Shown here: one piece after another, positions 26,475 to 34,599 of the stretch
Position numbering within the stretch: position 1 is the stretch's first letter
How the letters are laid out: every line of letters begins with the position of its first letter
Assembly (NCBI RefSeq): GCF_022811845.1
Contig: NZ_CP064266.1
Coordinates: 4,278,001 to 4,342,000, forward strand
Reading direction: 5' to 3'
Origin: Bacillus pseudomycoides
GTDB taxonomy: Bacteria; Bacillota; Bacilli; Bacillales; Bacillaceae_G
DNA length: 64,000 nucleotides
Made by a program: the position numbers and the translations under genes
Notes under the pieces: model-generated
Database searches by the model: none
What the model saw: the letters and a program-made list of their open reading frames with translations, nothing else
Told to the model about the DNA's origin: nothing

Positions 26475-27047
26475 TTAACATTTCCACAACCTATTAACTT
26501 CCACCAATTCCTGATCATGAAATTCCATTCTGTATATATCCGGTTTTGATGTATGTAGTAAAAAGTTCAAATCGTACTGATTGTCATAATACCCCATCAT
26601 CAAAGTCATAATAGCTCCATGAGTGCCTAATACTACTTTCTGGCCCCGATAAGTCTTTAATAATTCTTTTAAAACTTTTATAGCTCGGTTCTGACAACCT
26701 GCATTAGACTCTCCTCCCTTTAAAGCGAAGTTTGGATCAGAAAATGACTTTTTTAACAAAGGTAATAATTCCTTATCAGATATTCGCTTGTCTTCAGTAG
26801 AAAAAATCCTCTCTTTTAGATCTTCAAATACTAAAACTTCTTGTCCTAAACGTTTAGCTAACTCCTGAATAGTTAGGATGGATCGGTGGTATGGGCTTGA
26901 AACAAAAACCTCAATACCTTCCCCTTGTAATATATCAGTTATTCGATAAGTATCTAATTTTCCTTTTTCAGTTAACCCTCTTGTTCTTTCATTTTCTTCT
27001 GTTTTTGGTGATTCGCCATGTCTCACCATGTAAATGAAAGTTTTCAC
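26475..27047 (-). CDS. Histidine phosphatase (phosphoglycerate mutase-like)
   Basis: 190 residues with the catalytic RHGES motif (residues 9-13), an R near 62 (SSPYHRS) and a second His in GTHGAIMTLM (about 143). These are the core residues of branch-1 histidine phosphatases. The physiological substrate is unknown. Confidence 0.9.
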   Translation of the reverse strand: MKTFIYMVRHGESPKTEENERTRGLTEKGKLDTYRITDILQGEGIEVFVSSPYHRSILTIQELAKRLGQEVLVFEDLKERIFSTEDKRISDKELLPLLKKSFSDPNFALKGGESNAGCQNRAIKVLKELLKTYRGQKVVLGTHGAIMTLMMGYYDNQYDLNFLLHTSKPDIYRMEFHDQELVEVNRLWKC

Positions 27048-27078
27048 AATACCCCTCCTTTACATAGCCTATCGTTTT

Positions 27079-27549
27079 CTACATCTTCTTCACAAATAAT
27101 ACCCTGCTCCCTCCATCCCCATCATAATTTGTATGTACAGATACTCCATCTACTTCCCCATCACCTATTTCAATTTCAAATCCAATTTCTTGATGGAATT
27201 GAATTGATTTTTTATTTACCGGAGAAGTTACCGCTTTTACAATATGACGATTATTTGCACGAGCTGCATCGAAAAAATAAGAGTATAATGTAGAAGCTAC
27301 GCCCTTTCTTCGATGCTTTGGATTTACTCCAATAAAATGAACATATGCTTCATCGGTATATGTTTGTGAGAAAAATCCACATAAAAACCCTGTAATCTCC
27401 CCATCCTGCTCGATAATAAAACTTGTTTCTCGGAAATGAACGAAAAAAAGTTTCGGCAACATATCAGCCATATTTCTCCCGCCCCACCACTCATTAAGCA
27501 CGGAATGAATCGTTACATAATCTTCGCCTTGAATGTGTCTTACTTTCAT
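27079..27549 (-). CDS. GNAT-family N-acetyltransferase
   Basis: 156 residues: VHFIGVNPKHRRKGVASTLY is the acetyl-CoA loop and SPVNKKSIQFHQEIGFEIE the C-terminal motif. Thirty bases upstream of the phosphatase gene and probably co-transcribed with it. Confidence 0.85.
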   Translation of the reverse strand: MKVRHIQGEDYVTIHSVLNEWWGGRNMADMLPKLFFVHFRETSFIIEQDGEITGFLCGFFSQTYTDEAYVHFIGVNPKHRRKGVASTLYSYFFDAARANNRHIVKAVTSPVNKKSIQFHQEIGFEIEIGDGEVDGVSVHTNYDGDGGSRVLFVKKM

Positions 27550-27711
27550 TTCTCTCTTCCTCTCATCCTATTATTTCCCGTTTTATCTATACTTCTGATT
27601 ATTAGGTAAATACAAATATCTACTATTACATAGACCCCTTCCATTCTACTGAAAAACATCACTTTATAATATTTGCTATTTATAACAATACTTCCTCCCC
27701 CTCCTAAAACT

Positions 27712-27746
27712 TTGACATATAAAAACATTTTATATAGAATGTTTTT
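27712..27746 (+). promoter_or_regulatory. Promoter and overlapping dyad of the MFS/OCD operon
   Basis: TTGACA (27712-27717) and TAGAAT (27735-27740), spacer 17. The dyad AAAAACATT (27721-27729) / AATGTTTTT (27738-27746) overlaps the -10, as expected for a repressor site. Confidence 0.7.
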
Positions 27747-27782
27747 AATAATTAGAATATTAAAAACAAAAGAGGTGAACTG

Positions 27783-29084
27783 ATGAATCAACAAAACTCT
27801 GTTCAGAAAAAAGCACTCATAGCTAGTTTAATTGGTAGTTCTATCGAATGGTTTGATTTCTTCTTATATGGAACTGCTGCCGCGCTTGTATTTAACAAAT
27901 TGTTTTTTGTAAACGAAGATCCACTTGTCGCACTCATGCTTTCTTATCTTTCTTTTGGTATTCCATTTTTTATCCGTCCACTTGGAGGCATTATCTTTAG
28001 TCATATCGGTGACAAAATCGGAAGAAAAAAGACACTTGTGTTAACCCTATCTCTAATGGGAGGGGCGACAGTATGCATTGGTTTGCTTCCTTCATACGAA
28101 ACTATCGGTATACTAGCTCCTATTCTTTTAATATTACTAAGAATTATTCAAGGATTAGGAATTGGCGGCGAATGGGGTGGTGCTTTACTATTAGCCGTAG
28201 AATATGCACCGAAGGAAAAAAAGGGACTTTTTGGTAGCATCCCTCAAACAGGTGTAACAATTGGAATGTTACTCGGAACTGCTGCGATCTCTTTCATGAC
28301 AATGATTTCTGGTGATAATTTTGTAACGTGGGGATGGCGAGTTCCATTTATTTTAAGTGCCGTATTAGTATTCATAGGGTTATGGATTCGAAACGGATTA
28401 GATGAAACACCAGACTTCAAAAAAGCAAAAGAAAGCGGAAACATTTCAAAACTACCTATTGCTGACACTTTACGTCATCATTGGAAATCTGTACTTATCG
28501 CTACAGGAGCAAAGGTAGCGGAAACAGGTCCCTTCTATATTTTCTCGACATTCATTGTTTCTTATGGAACATCGCAGCTGAAACTACCAAATACAACTGT
28601 CTTAAACGCCGTTACAATCGCTATGCTCATTACTACTATTATGATTCCGATTATGGGAAAACTTTCAGATTCAATTGGAAGAAAGAAAATGTACATATGG
28701 GGCACGATTGCAATTCTCTTATACGCTTTTCCATATTTCTTAATACTAAACCAAGGAACAACTTCCTCTATCATTATCGCAACTGTTATCGGTTTAGGTA
28801 TTTTATGGGCACCTGTAACCGCCGTATTAGGTACATTATTCTCTGAAATTTTCTCCACTCAAGTACGCTATACTGGCGTTACGCTAGGTTATCAATTAGG
28901 AGCTGCATTAGCTGGTGGGACAGCACCGATGATTGCTGCTTATTTAATGAATGTGTATAACAATTCTTGGGTTCCGGTAGCTTTATATATTGTACTTACT
29001 TGCTGCATTTCTTTAATCGCTATCGCTGCCGTTTCAACAAAGCAAATTGCAGAAAATGTACAAAAGCAAGATATACAAGCCTAG
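27783..29084 (+). CDS. MFS transporter of the metabolite:H+ symporter type (ShiA/ProP-like)
   Basis: 433 residues, 12 predicted helices. GSSIEWFDFFLYGTAAALVF at the start, GDKIGRKKTLVL in loop 2-3 and GLGIGGEWGGALLLAVEYAP are hallmarks of the MHS subfamily, which imports organic acids, betaines or shikimate-type solutes. Followed 50 bp later by an ornithine cyclodeaminase-family gene, so the pair may import and process an amino or imino acid. Confidence 0.85.
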   Translation: MNQQNSVQKKALIASLIGSSIEWFDFFLYGTAAALVFNKLFFVNEDPLVALMLSYLSFGIPFFIRPLGGIIFSHIGDKIGRKKTLVLTLSLMGGATVCIGLLPSYETIGILAPILLILLRIIQGLGIGGEWGGALLLAVEYAPKEKKGLFGSIPQTGVTIGMLLGTAAISFMTMISGDNFVTWGWRVPFILSAVLVFIGLWIRNGLDETPDFKKAKESGNISKLPIADTLRHHWKSVLIATGAKVAETGPFYIFSTFIVSYGTSQLKLPNTTVLNAVTIAMLITTIMIPIMGKLSDSIGRKKMYIWGTIAILLYAFPYFLILNQGTTSSIIIATVIGLGILWAPVTAVLGTLFSEIFSTQVRYTGVTLGYQLGAALAGGTAPMIAAYLMNVYNNSWVPVALYIVLTCCISLIAIAAVSTKQIAENVQKQDIQA

Positions 29085-29137
29085 TCAATTGGGGGATTTT
29101 CAACTCCCCCTTTTCTATTAAAAGGAGGATAATTGAA

Positions 29138-30115
29138 ATGATTCATATTACAGAAGAAATGGTACAAGAAACTTATAAAATGAAAGATTGCTTGCAAGAC
29201 GTCGAAAAGGCATTCCAATACTATATGAACAATGAGATTACAACACCTGTAAGGCTAAATATACAACACTCTCAAGAAGAGGCAAACTCCCTTTATATGC
29301 CCTCTTATGTAGCTCCAATCGAATTTGCATCTACGAAAATCGTTAGTATCTTCCCTCAAAATACGCAAAAAGGGAAAAAAGCACTACAAAGCTTAATCGT
29401 TTTAACAGAAACAAATACTGGTGATCATGTCGCGACAATTGAAGCTTCCTATTTAACAACACTTCGCACAGGCGCAATGAGTGGTATTGCGACAAATCAT
29501 TTCGCTCGTCAAGATGCTAGTACCTGCGTTGTCATCGGATGCGGCGCTCAAGCACTTGGGCAAATACAAGCAGTTATGGAAGTTCGTTCTCTAACTCGTA
29601 TTCTCCTTGTAAACCGTACAATTCAAAAAGCATTTGAATTTAAAAATCAGTTGCTCTCCTTATATCCAAATTGGAAAGGATCCATTGAAATTAAGGAATC
29701 AGCTGACGATGCTGTTGCAATGGCTGATATTGTCATTTGTAGTACCACTTCCACTACTCCTGTGTTTGATGGAAAATACATTAAACCTGGTACTCATATT
29801 AATGGAATCGGTTCTTACCAACCTCATATGCAAGAACTCGATTTCACCACATTACAGCGCAGCGATAAAATTATTGTAGATACACTAGAAGGTGTGCAGC
29901 ACGAAGCTGGAGATTTCTTGATTGCGAGCGAAAAAAACGAATGGGATTTTTCAAATGTATATAGTGAACTTGGTGATATTATTTTAGGACATAAACAAGG
30001 ACGAACAAACTCTGATGAAATTACTTTATTTAAATCTGTGGGAGTAGCCTTTTTAGATACAGTAGTGGCTAGTTCGATTTATCAAAAATATACGGAAAAG
30101 TTCTCTGTAAAGTGA
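29138..30115 (+). CDS. Ornithine cyclodeaminase/mu-crystallin family protein
   Basis: 325 residues starting MIHITEEMVQETYKMKDCLQ after AAAGGAGG. TLRTGAMSGIATNHFARQDA and the Rossmann motif VVIGCGAQALGQIQAV define the family; members act as ornithine cyclodeaminase, ketimine reductase or alanine dehydrogenase with NAD(P). Second gene after the MHS transporter. Reaction not resolvable by sequence. Confidence 0.85.
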   Translation: MIHITEEMVQETYKMKDCLQDVEKAFQYYMNNEITTPVRLNIQHSQEEANSLYMPSYVAPIEFASTKIVSIFPQNTQKGKKALQSLIVLTETNTGDHVATIEASYLTTLRTGAMSGIATNHFARQDASTCVVIGCGAQALGQIQAVMEVRSLTRILLVNRTIQKAFEFKNQLLSLYPNWKGSIEIKESADDAVAMADIVICSTTSTTPVFDGKYIKPGTHINGIGSYQPHMQELDFTTLQRSDKIIVDTLEGVQHEAGDFLIASEKNEWDFSNVYSELGDIILGHKQGRTNSDEITLFKSVGVAFLDTVVASSIYQKYTEKFSVK

Positions 30116-30146
30116 TTCGAAAAGTGACTCGTCACCATAGCGAAAA

Positions 30147-30184
30147 CCGTATAAATATCCGTCATAAGCACGATATTTATACGG
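30147..30184 (+). terminator. Hairpin after the OCD gene
   Basis: CCGTATAAATATC and GATATTTATACGG are perfect 13-bp arms. The downstream T tract is weak (TTATAATG), so termination strength is uncertain. Confidence 0.6.
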
Positions 30185-30394
30185 TTATAATGAATAAAAT
30201 AATGTATACGAGCGTATTTGATTACGCTCTTTTGTTTTGGTCACCAAAAGTTATCTTTTTATTTTTCCTCTTCCGCTAATCTCTCTTGATCTTTACACAT
30301 TACATTGAGATATAACTCTACATCATGCAATTACATTTCTCGTTATATAATTATCGTATTATCAACGAAATCTATCCTTAAAACGTATTTCTAT

Positions 30395-30645
30395 GTAAGC
30401 GTCAAATATTCCCCACCTACTATTTGTAAATAACCCATGAGATAATCTCCTTACATACTACATGTGAAGGTTTTTTTATGAAAAGACACCGATTAAAGAA
30501 AGAATGGGAAACTTATATTCAAGACTATAAAAACAGTGGATTATCCAAAGTTTCCTGGTGTCAAAAACAGAATCTACCGGTTCATCGGCTATATTACTGG
30601 CTGAAAAAATATCGGGCCATATTGTGGAATACCATATTTAATTGA
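30395..30645 (+). mobile_element. IS66-family left end with truncated tnpA
   Basis: The terminus GTAAGCGTC (30395) is followed at 30478 by a frame MKRHRLKKEWETYIQDYKNS...SWCQKQNLPVHRLYYWLKKY, which matches the small IS66 accessory protein TnpA and is cut after 55 codons. TnpB and TnpC are missing. The first 80 bp recur inverted at 20757-20839. Confidence 0.7.
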
Positions 30646-30734
30646 TCGTGAAGAATATGAAAAAATGTATTAAGCTAACGTGGCAAAAGAACAGGAAGGG
30701 GTTTTTGGTAGTCATAGGGAATTTAGACTATTAA

Positions 30735-30935
30735 GTAGATAAGTTATATAGGGGTACTGCCGCAAAACGCGATTATACACTAAGACGTTTTTTGGAAGTT
30801 AAACCCCTGATTTTTCTACGCCAAGCAGAAGAATCAGTTTTTTTTTATAACCGTGGGGGACGCAGTGTGACACCTTGTAGGTTGATGTCTAATACCATCT
30901 TACGTACATTCTGTAACTGGGCAAGAATGAACTAG
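30735..30935 (+). pseudogene. Remnant reading frame of unknown (possibly recombinase) origin
   Basis: A 66-codon open frame without a good start: TLRRFLEVKPLIFLRQAEES then VFFYNRGGRSVTP. The R-rich helix followed by F-x-N-R-x-G-R is reminiscent of a tyrosine-recombinase middle part, but no catalytic residues can be assigned. Sits in debris between IS66 and the HAD gene. Confidence 0.3.
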
Positions 30936-30973
30936 GGATTATTTATATAATGTGAGAAAGGCTGTGAAGTTGT

Positions 30974-31681
30974 TTGAGGGGTTATAAAGCAATGCTATTT
31001 GATTTAGATGATACCTTACTTGATAGGGATAAGGCAGTAGATAAATTGTTTTCAATTATTTTAGAGAAGTGCTATGGGGATGTTAAACAACATTCAGTAA
31101 AAAACGAAATGTTGCAGAAATTCAAGGAATATGATAAAAGAAGCTATGGCTACAGTGACAAAGTAAAAGTTTTGGAATCATTTTTTGATGAATTTCCACC
31201 AAAATATAGATTGCCACGCAATTACATTCAAGATTTTTGGAATAATAATTTTCCTCATTGTTTTTCTATAAACCAAAATACTATAAATATCATAAATACT
31301 ATAAAGATGCATGTTAAAGTTGCAATTATAACAAATGGCTCAACTCAGAGACAAAAGGCTAAAATAATTAACACCAATTTAAATAGTTGTTTTGATATAA
31401 TAATTATTTCTGAAGAAGTGGGATTTAGTAAACCTGACAAACGTATATTTGAATTAGCATTAAATAAGCTTAATGTGCAACCGGAAGCAGCATTATTCGT
31501 TGGAGATGACATAGAAAAAGATATTGGTGGTTGTCAAAATGCAAATATAAAGGGCATATGGTTCAATCCTTATATGATCAAGAATGATACCGAAATAAAA
31601 CCATATGCCGAGATCAATTCTTTTGATAGATTATTAAGTTATTTTACATATTGGGGTCTCGCCACATCACCATCAAGCTAA
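30974..31681 (+). CDS. HAD-superfamily hydrolase (YjjG/YfnB-like)
   Basis: 235 residues. Motif I DLDDTLLDRD (about 10-19), motif II ITNGSTQ (about 116), motif III Lys in GFSKPDKRIFELAL and motif IV VGDDIEKDIGG. These are complete, so a phosphatase is likely. TTG at 30974 is the listed start; ATG at 30992 is an alternative with GAGGGG upstream. The last codons (GLATSPSS) run into an inserted mini-element, so the natural C-terminus may have been replaced. Confidence 0.8.
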   Translation: MRGYKAMLFDLDDTLLDRDKAVDKLFSIILEKCYGDVKQHSVKNEMLQKFKEYDKRSYGYSDKVKVLESFFDEFPPKYRLPRNYIQDFWNNNFPHCFSINQNTINIINTIKMHVKVAIITNGSTQRQKAKIINTNLNSCFDIIIISEEVGFSKPDKRIFELALNKLNVQPEAALFVGDDIEKDIGGCQNANIKGIWFNPYMIKNDTEIKPYAEINSFDRLLSYFTYWGLATSPSS

Positions 31682-31783
31682 GAAAAGCAAATACCCCAAA
31701 ACGAAAAAATTGACATCTCCAGGAGAAAATGTACAATTTTTTTGTTTTGGGGGTGTTATAAAATTCTTAAGTTGATGGGCATG
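31665..31783. mobile_element. 119-bp IS231-ended mini-element (MITE), copy 1
   Basis: Ends are CATCACCATCAAGCTAAG (31665) and TTCTTAAGTTGATGGGCATG (to 31783); the latter is, from memory, the IS231 terminal repeat. Interior arms CCCCAAAAC / GTTTTGGGG make the whole unit nearly palindromic with no coding capacity. It is flanked by GGGTCTCGCCA and GGGTACCGCCA, an imperfect 11-bp target duplication. A further end CATGCCCATCAAGCTAAG follows at 31795. Confidence 0.75.
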
Positions 31784-31822
31784 GGGTACCGCCACATGCC
31801 CATCAAGCTAAGCGTTCCAAAA

Positions 31823-32040
31823 CTACTTTTTCAAAAGCAACCCGTTAAGTTCTAATGCACTACAAAACTCTTCAATATCCACACTAACCTGTTCTGGTTT
31901 TACATCATATTCTTCAGCTATCTCTTTGCAAATTTGTTCCAAAGCTTTCCCCTCTTCTATTCGATTCCAAATTTGACTGCCCATAAAATCTAAGCTGAAA
32001 TATAAACTTCGTTCCATTTCTAATAGAATAATATTTAGCT
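31823..32040 (-). pseudogene. PqqD-like (RiPP recognition element) fragment
   Basis: IILLEMERSLYFSLDFMGSQ, then IWNRIEEGKALEQICKEIAE and VDIEEFCSALELNGLLLKK, fits the PqqD winged-helix fold that binds RiPP leader peptides. The N-terminus is lost: upstream of about 32040 the sequence belongs to a glycosyltransferase fragment on the other strand. No lasso or sactipeptide genes remain nearby. Confidence 0.6.
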
Positions 32041-32445
32041 TCAGGTAAATACATTGGCGGCGGGGTAACTGGAAAGTTTGAAAGAATATCTTTAGGAATA
32101 TTCGTTTCCGCACTGTTAATAATAATCCCCTTACTTTTTAAATATGGAGCTATATCTGTAGGGATTTTTTGGTGCTATAGAAAAAACTTTATGGCAATCA
32201 ACGGCTTTAATGAAAACATGCTTATGGCAGAGGATGCAGATTTCGCTAAACGGTTAAAAGAATGGGGAAAGCAAAATAATAAGAAATTCGGTACAATTAA
32301 AAACGGAATGATAACTTCATGCAGAAGATTTGATAAATATGGAGACTGGGCTTTACTTAAAAATCCAAAAGTAATATTATCCTATCTAAAAGGAAATGAC
32401 AAAAAATACGCAGATAAAACATATTATGATAACCAAGAAAGATAA
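32032..32445 (+). pseudogene. C-terminal fragment of a family 2 glycosyltransferase
   Basis: Open from about 32032: SGKYIGGGVTGKFERISLGI, a membrane-like segment, then FWCYRKNFMAINGFNENMLM and AEDADFAKRLKEWGKQNNKK. The Gly-Phe-Asn-Glu and E-D-x-D-F motifs are typical of GT2 acceptor-side ends. The catalytic N-terminus with DxD is missing, so it is a remnant. Confidence 0.7.
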
Positions 32446-32501
32446 CTGTGAAGATTCCTAAACCAATCATCATCAAATGAACTAGTGAAACAAGATAAAT
32501 A

Positions 32502-32543
32502 AAAACTAAAAGAATCTTATTTATTTAGGATTCTTTTAGTTTT
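32502..32543 (+). terminator. Terminator after the glycosyltransferase fragment
   Basis: AAAACTAAAAGAATC and GATTCTTTTAGTTTT are perfect 15-bp arms. Confidence 0.8.
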
Positions 32544-32546
32544 GTT

Positions 32547-32920
32547 AAGTGTAAACTTTTAAATATTTGTTTACATTCAAAATATTGTTTTCATTAGCCT
32601 TATCCGAATTTAGATATTTTTAGAAAAATCACTAACAAAAGTATACATTCAAAACACTTTAAATAAAGAGGTTAAAACATCCATAAACAAAAAAGAAAAA
32701 ACTAGATCCATACTAGTTTTTTACATAATTCAAGTTATCGGTAGTAAACGAAATATTATAATGCTCCTGTTACTTTCAATATTCCAAACCCTTAGCATGG
32801 TTTTTTCCGAAATACTGACGGTACACAAATTAGGCTCAGCTTTTCGGTAACCAAATCTCAATAAAATAAGCTCTTTGTTCAATACATAGACATAACATAT
32901 AAAAGGGCAAGCCAACTGTT
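32547..32920. other. Gene-free stretch with one hairpin
   Basis: AAAAACTAG / CTAGTTTTT (32697-32723) forms a hairpin with T tract. A 61-codon minus-strand frame (32730-32915) has no ribosome-binding site and unconvincing composition. I see no gene. Confidence 0.5.
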
Positions 32921-32943
32921 ATAAAGGAGTGAGACGAATTAGT

Positions 32944-33141
32944 ATGATAAGCCCATACTTTAACAACGCACGACAAATCGCTATCACATTACATTCTGGA
33001 GAAGTGACAGAACAAGCAATTCACCAAACGATGGAACAAAACCCCTTCTTTACACATATTATACATCACCATGTTGTACATCATGTCATACATCCAACTG
33101 ATTTCTCAACAATTCCGTTTGGTTCAACATACTATTTCTGA
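32944..33141 (+). CDS. Small histidine-rich protein
   Basis: 65 residues (MISPYFNNARQIAITLHSGE...) with an unusual His/Val/Ile block HIIHHHVVHHVIH near residue 40, perhaps metal-binding. AAAGGAG lies about 14 bases upstream, and a strong terminator follows, so it is probably a real single gene. Family not recognised. Confidence 0.6.
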   Translation: MISPYFNNARQIAITLHSGEVTEQAIHQTMEQNPFFTHIIHHHVVHHVIHPTDFSTIPFGSTYYF

Positions 33142-33143
33142 GG

Positions 33144-33169
33144 AAAGCCATCTGCTTTCCTTTTTTTTA
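33144..33169 (+). terminator. Strong terminator after the His-rich gene
   Basis: GGAAAGC and GCTTTCC pair around CATCT, followed by eight T. Confidence 0.85.
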
Positions 33170-33251
33170 GACAAACAAACTGTATATCCTATACATGTGT
33201 TAACATAACATCACTTATCAGCAATCAATGTATCTGGAAACCTAGAAAAAA

Positions 33252-33282
33252 ATCCCTTCAGAAAATCTGAAGGGACATATAC
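33252..33282 (-). terminator. Hairpin with minus-strand T tract
   Basis: CCCTTCAG and CTGAAGGG pair around AAAAT. On the minus strand GATTTTTTTC follows. No minus-strand gene is visible upstream, so this may end an unannotated short RNA. Confidence 0.45.
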
Positions 33283-33454
33283 TAAGAAAAATCCAATAAA
33301 AAAACACTAATTTTATTAATCGAATTTAATTTTTCTTATTCAAAATGAGAAAAATGACTATTATACAAGCCTGCACACAAATAGATATATTAAATATCAT
33401 ATTAAAGTAGATATGAAAACACTCAAAAAACAAAAATAAATGGAGGTTTTATAA

Positions 33455-34216
33455 TTGAGTGAACAACAACACGATCATCATAAAGATTGTAAGGTTAAGG
33501 CAGAAACACAAATTCCATTCAGTGATACTGAAGCAACGCCTGTTCTTACAAGAAATCCAATAGTTAAAATTCCAGTTGTATTAGCAGAAAGAACACTTCA
33601 AATTGTAGTAGAAGCAAATATTCCACTTTGCCCACCAGCAGTAGAAATTAAAAGAGTGTTAAAAGATGTATTTTTACAACAATGTAAACTAGTACCTGTT
33701 GAATATGAGCCAATTAATGAAACAGGATTTTTACGAGTAACAAGAGCAAAATTGTTTGTAGAAGGCTTTATTCGTAAAAATATTGAATATGCTGCTAAAG
33801 ACTGCAATGGCGTAATTCATGATAAAATTGCAAAGGTTCCATTCTCTGGTTTTGCTGATTTAACTGAAGATGACTTTCTTTCTTTCCCAATGATAGCTTT
33901 TTCTACAGAAAGTAAAGCTCGTTTCATTAATCCAAAAAACACTGATATTCCTCGTCTAGACAAATTCTTCTTTGAAAATAATGTTTTCTATAATGAACAA
34001 CCATTCTGTGAATTAATTAGTGCAGAATTTTATGAGCTTGATTTTTCGCCATGTGATAATGATCATGATTGGGATCATAAAGATTCATGTGAGAAAAAAC
34101 ATCATGATAAATCATTTGACAAAATACGTGAAAAAATCGTTCTTGATCTTACTTTGAAAGTATTACAAACTCAACAAGTACGAGTTGGCGGATCAACTGG
34201 AAAATCTGACTGCTAA
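33455..34216 (+). CDS. DUF3794-like (SPOCS-type) protein, probable spore protein
   Basis: 253 residues from a TTG start behind TGGAGG. NPIVKIPVVLAERTLQIVVE, then GFLRVTRAKLFVEGFIRKNI and KVPFSGFADL form the strand-rich repeat of DUF3794-type proteins, found in spore coat/cortex proteins. His- and Asp-rich stretches at the N-terminus (EQQHDHHKD) and near 205-225 (DNDHDWDHKDSCEKKHHDK) could bind metal. A spore role is inferred; no sporulation promoter could be placed firmly. Confidence 0.6.
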   Translation: MSEQQHDHHKDCKVKAETQIPFSDTEATPVLTRNPIVKIPVVLAERTLQIVVEANIPLCPPAVEIKRVLKDVFLQQCKLVPVEYEPINETGFLRVTRAKLFVEGFIRKNIEYAAKDCNGVIHDKIAKVPFSGFADLTEDDFLSFPMIAFSTESKARFINPKNTDIPRLDKFFFENNVFYNEQPFCELISAEFYELDFSPCDNDHDWDHKDSCEKKHHDKSFDKIREKIVLDLTLKVLQTQQVRVGGSTGKSDC

Positions 34217-34283
34217 TTAAAATTTCATCAGTATAATCACAATTAACTTAAAATAGAAAAAGAGCTTTTTTCAACAAAGTGAC

Positions 34284-34316
34284 ATAAAAAGAACCATTTT
34301 GGTTCTTTTTATGTTT
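34284..34316 (+). terminator. Terminator after the DUF3794-like gene
   Basis: AAAAAGAACCA and TGGTTCTTTTT pair around TTT. Confidence 0.8.
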
Positions 34317-34323
34317 TAGAATC

Positions 34324-34565
34324 CTATTTTATACCTTTATATTCACTTATGTCCGCATCATGGAACGCCTCTCGCCATACATCAAATGTTTTACAGAGTT
34401 CCCTAGTACCCTTCTTATGTAGATGAACATACTTATATCCATATTCATCTCCTTTTTTATGACGAACTTGGTTATTTTTTTTATTATAATTCTACCAGAT
34501 CGGGTAACATCGTATTGTTCTTCATATCCTGTAACACTTCTTCTCTCTTCCACCATATCTTTCAC
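34324..34565 (-). pseudogene. NUMOD4-like (HNH-endonuclease-associated) small protein, frameshifted
   Basis: The first frame reads VTGYEEQYDVTRSGRII, the NUMOD4 motif found in front of HNH homing endonucleases. After a slip near 34485-34495 a second frame reads VRHKKGDEYGYKYVHLHKKG, then TFDVWREAFHDADISEYKGI, to TAG at 34324. Reading both gives about 80 residues with no HNH domain. Frameshift lies at an A-rich run (AATTATAATAAAAAAAATA). Confidence 0.6.
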
Positions 34566-34599
34566 CTCTAATAAATTGAGATTTTCTTATTTACACATT

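Noticed and set aside
20839..30395. Active composite transposon bounded by IS66
   Set aside because: Both IS66 copies lack TnpB/TnpC and no matching target duplication is visible, so it cannot be active; kept only as a structural observation.
32730..32915. 61-codon minus-strand frame upstream of the His-rich gene
   Set aside because: No ribosome-binding site and it would overlap the promoter region of the next gene.
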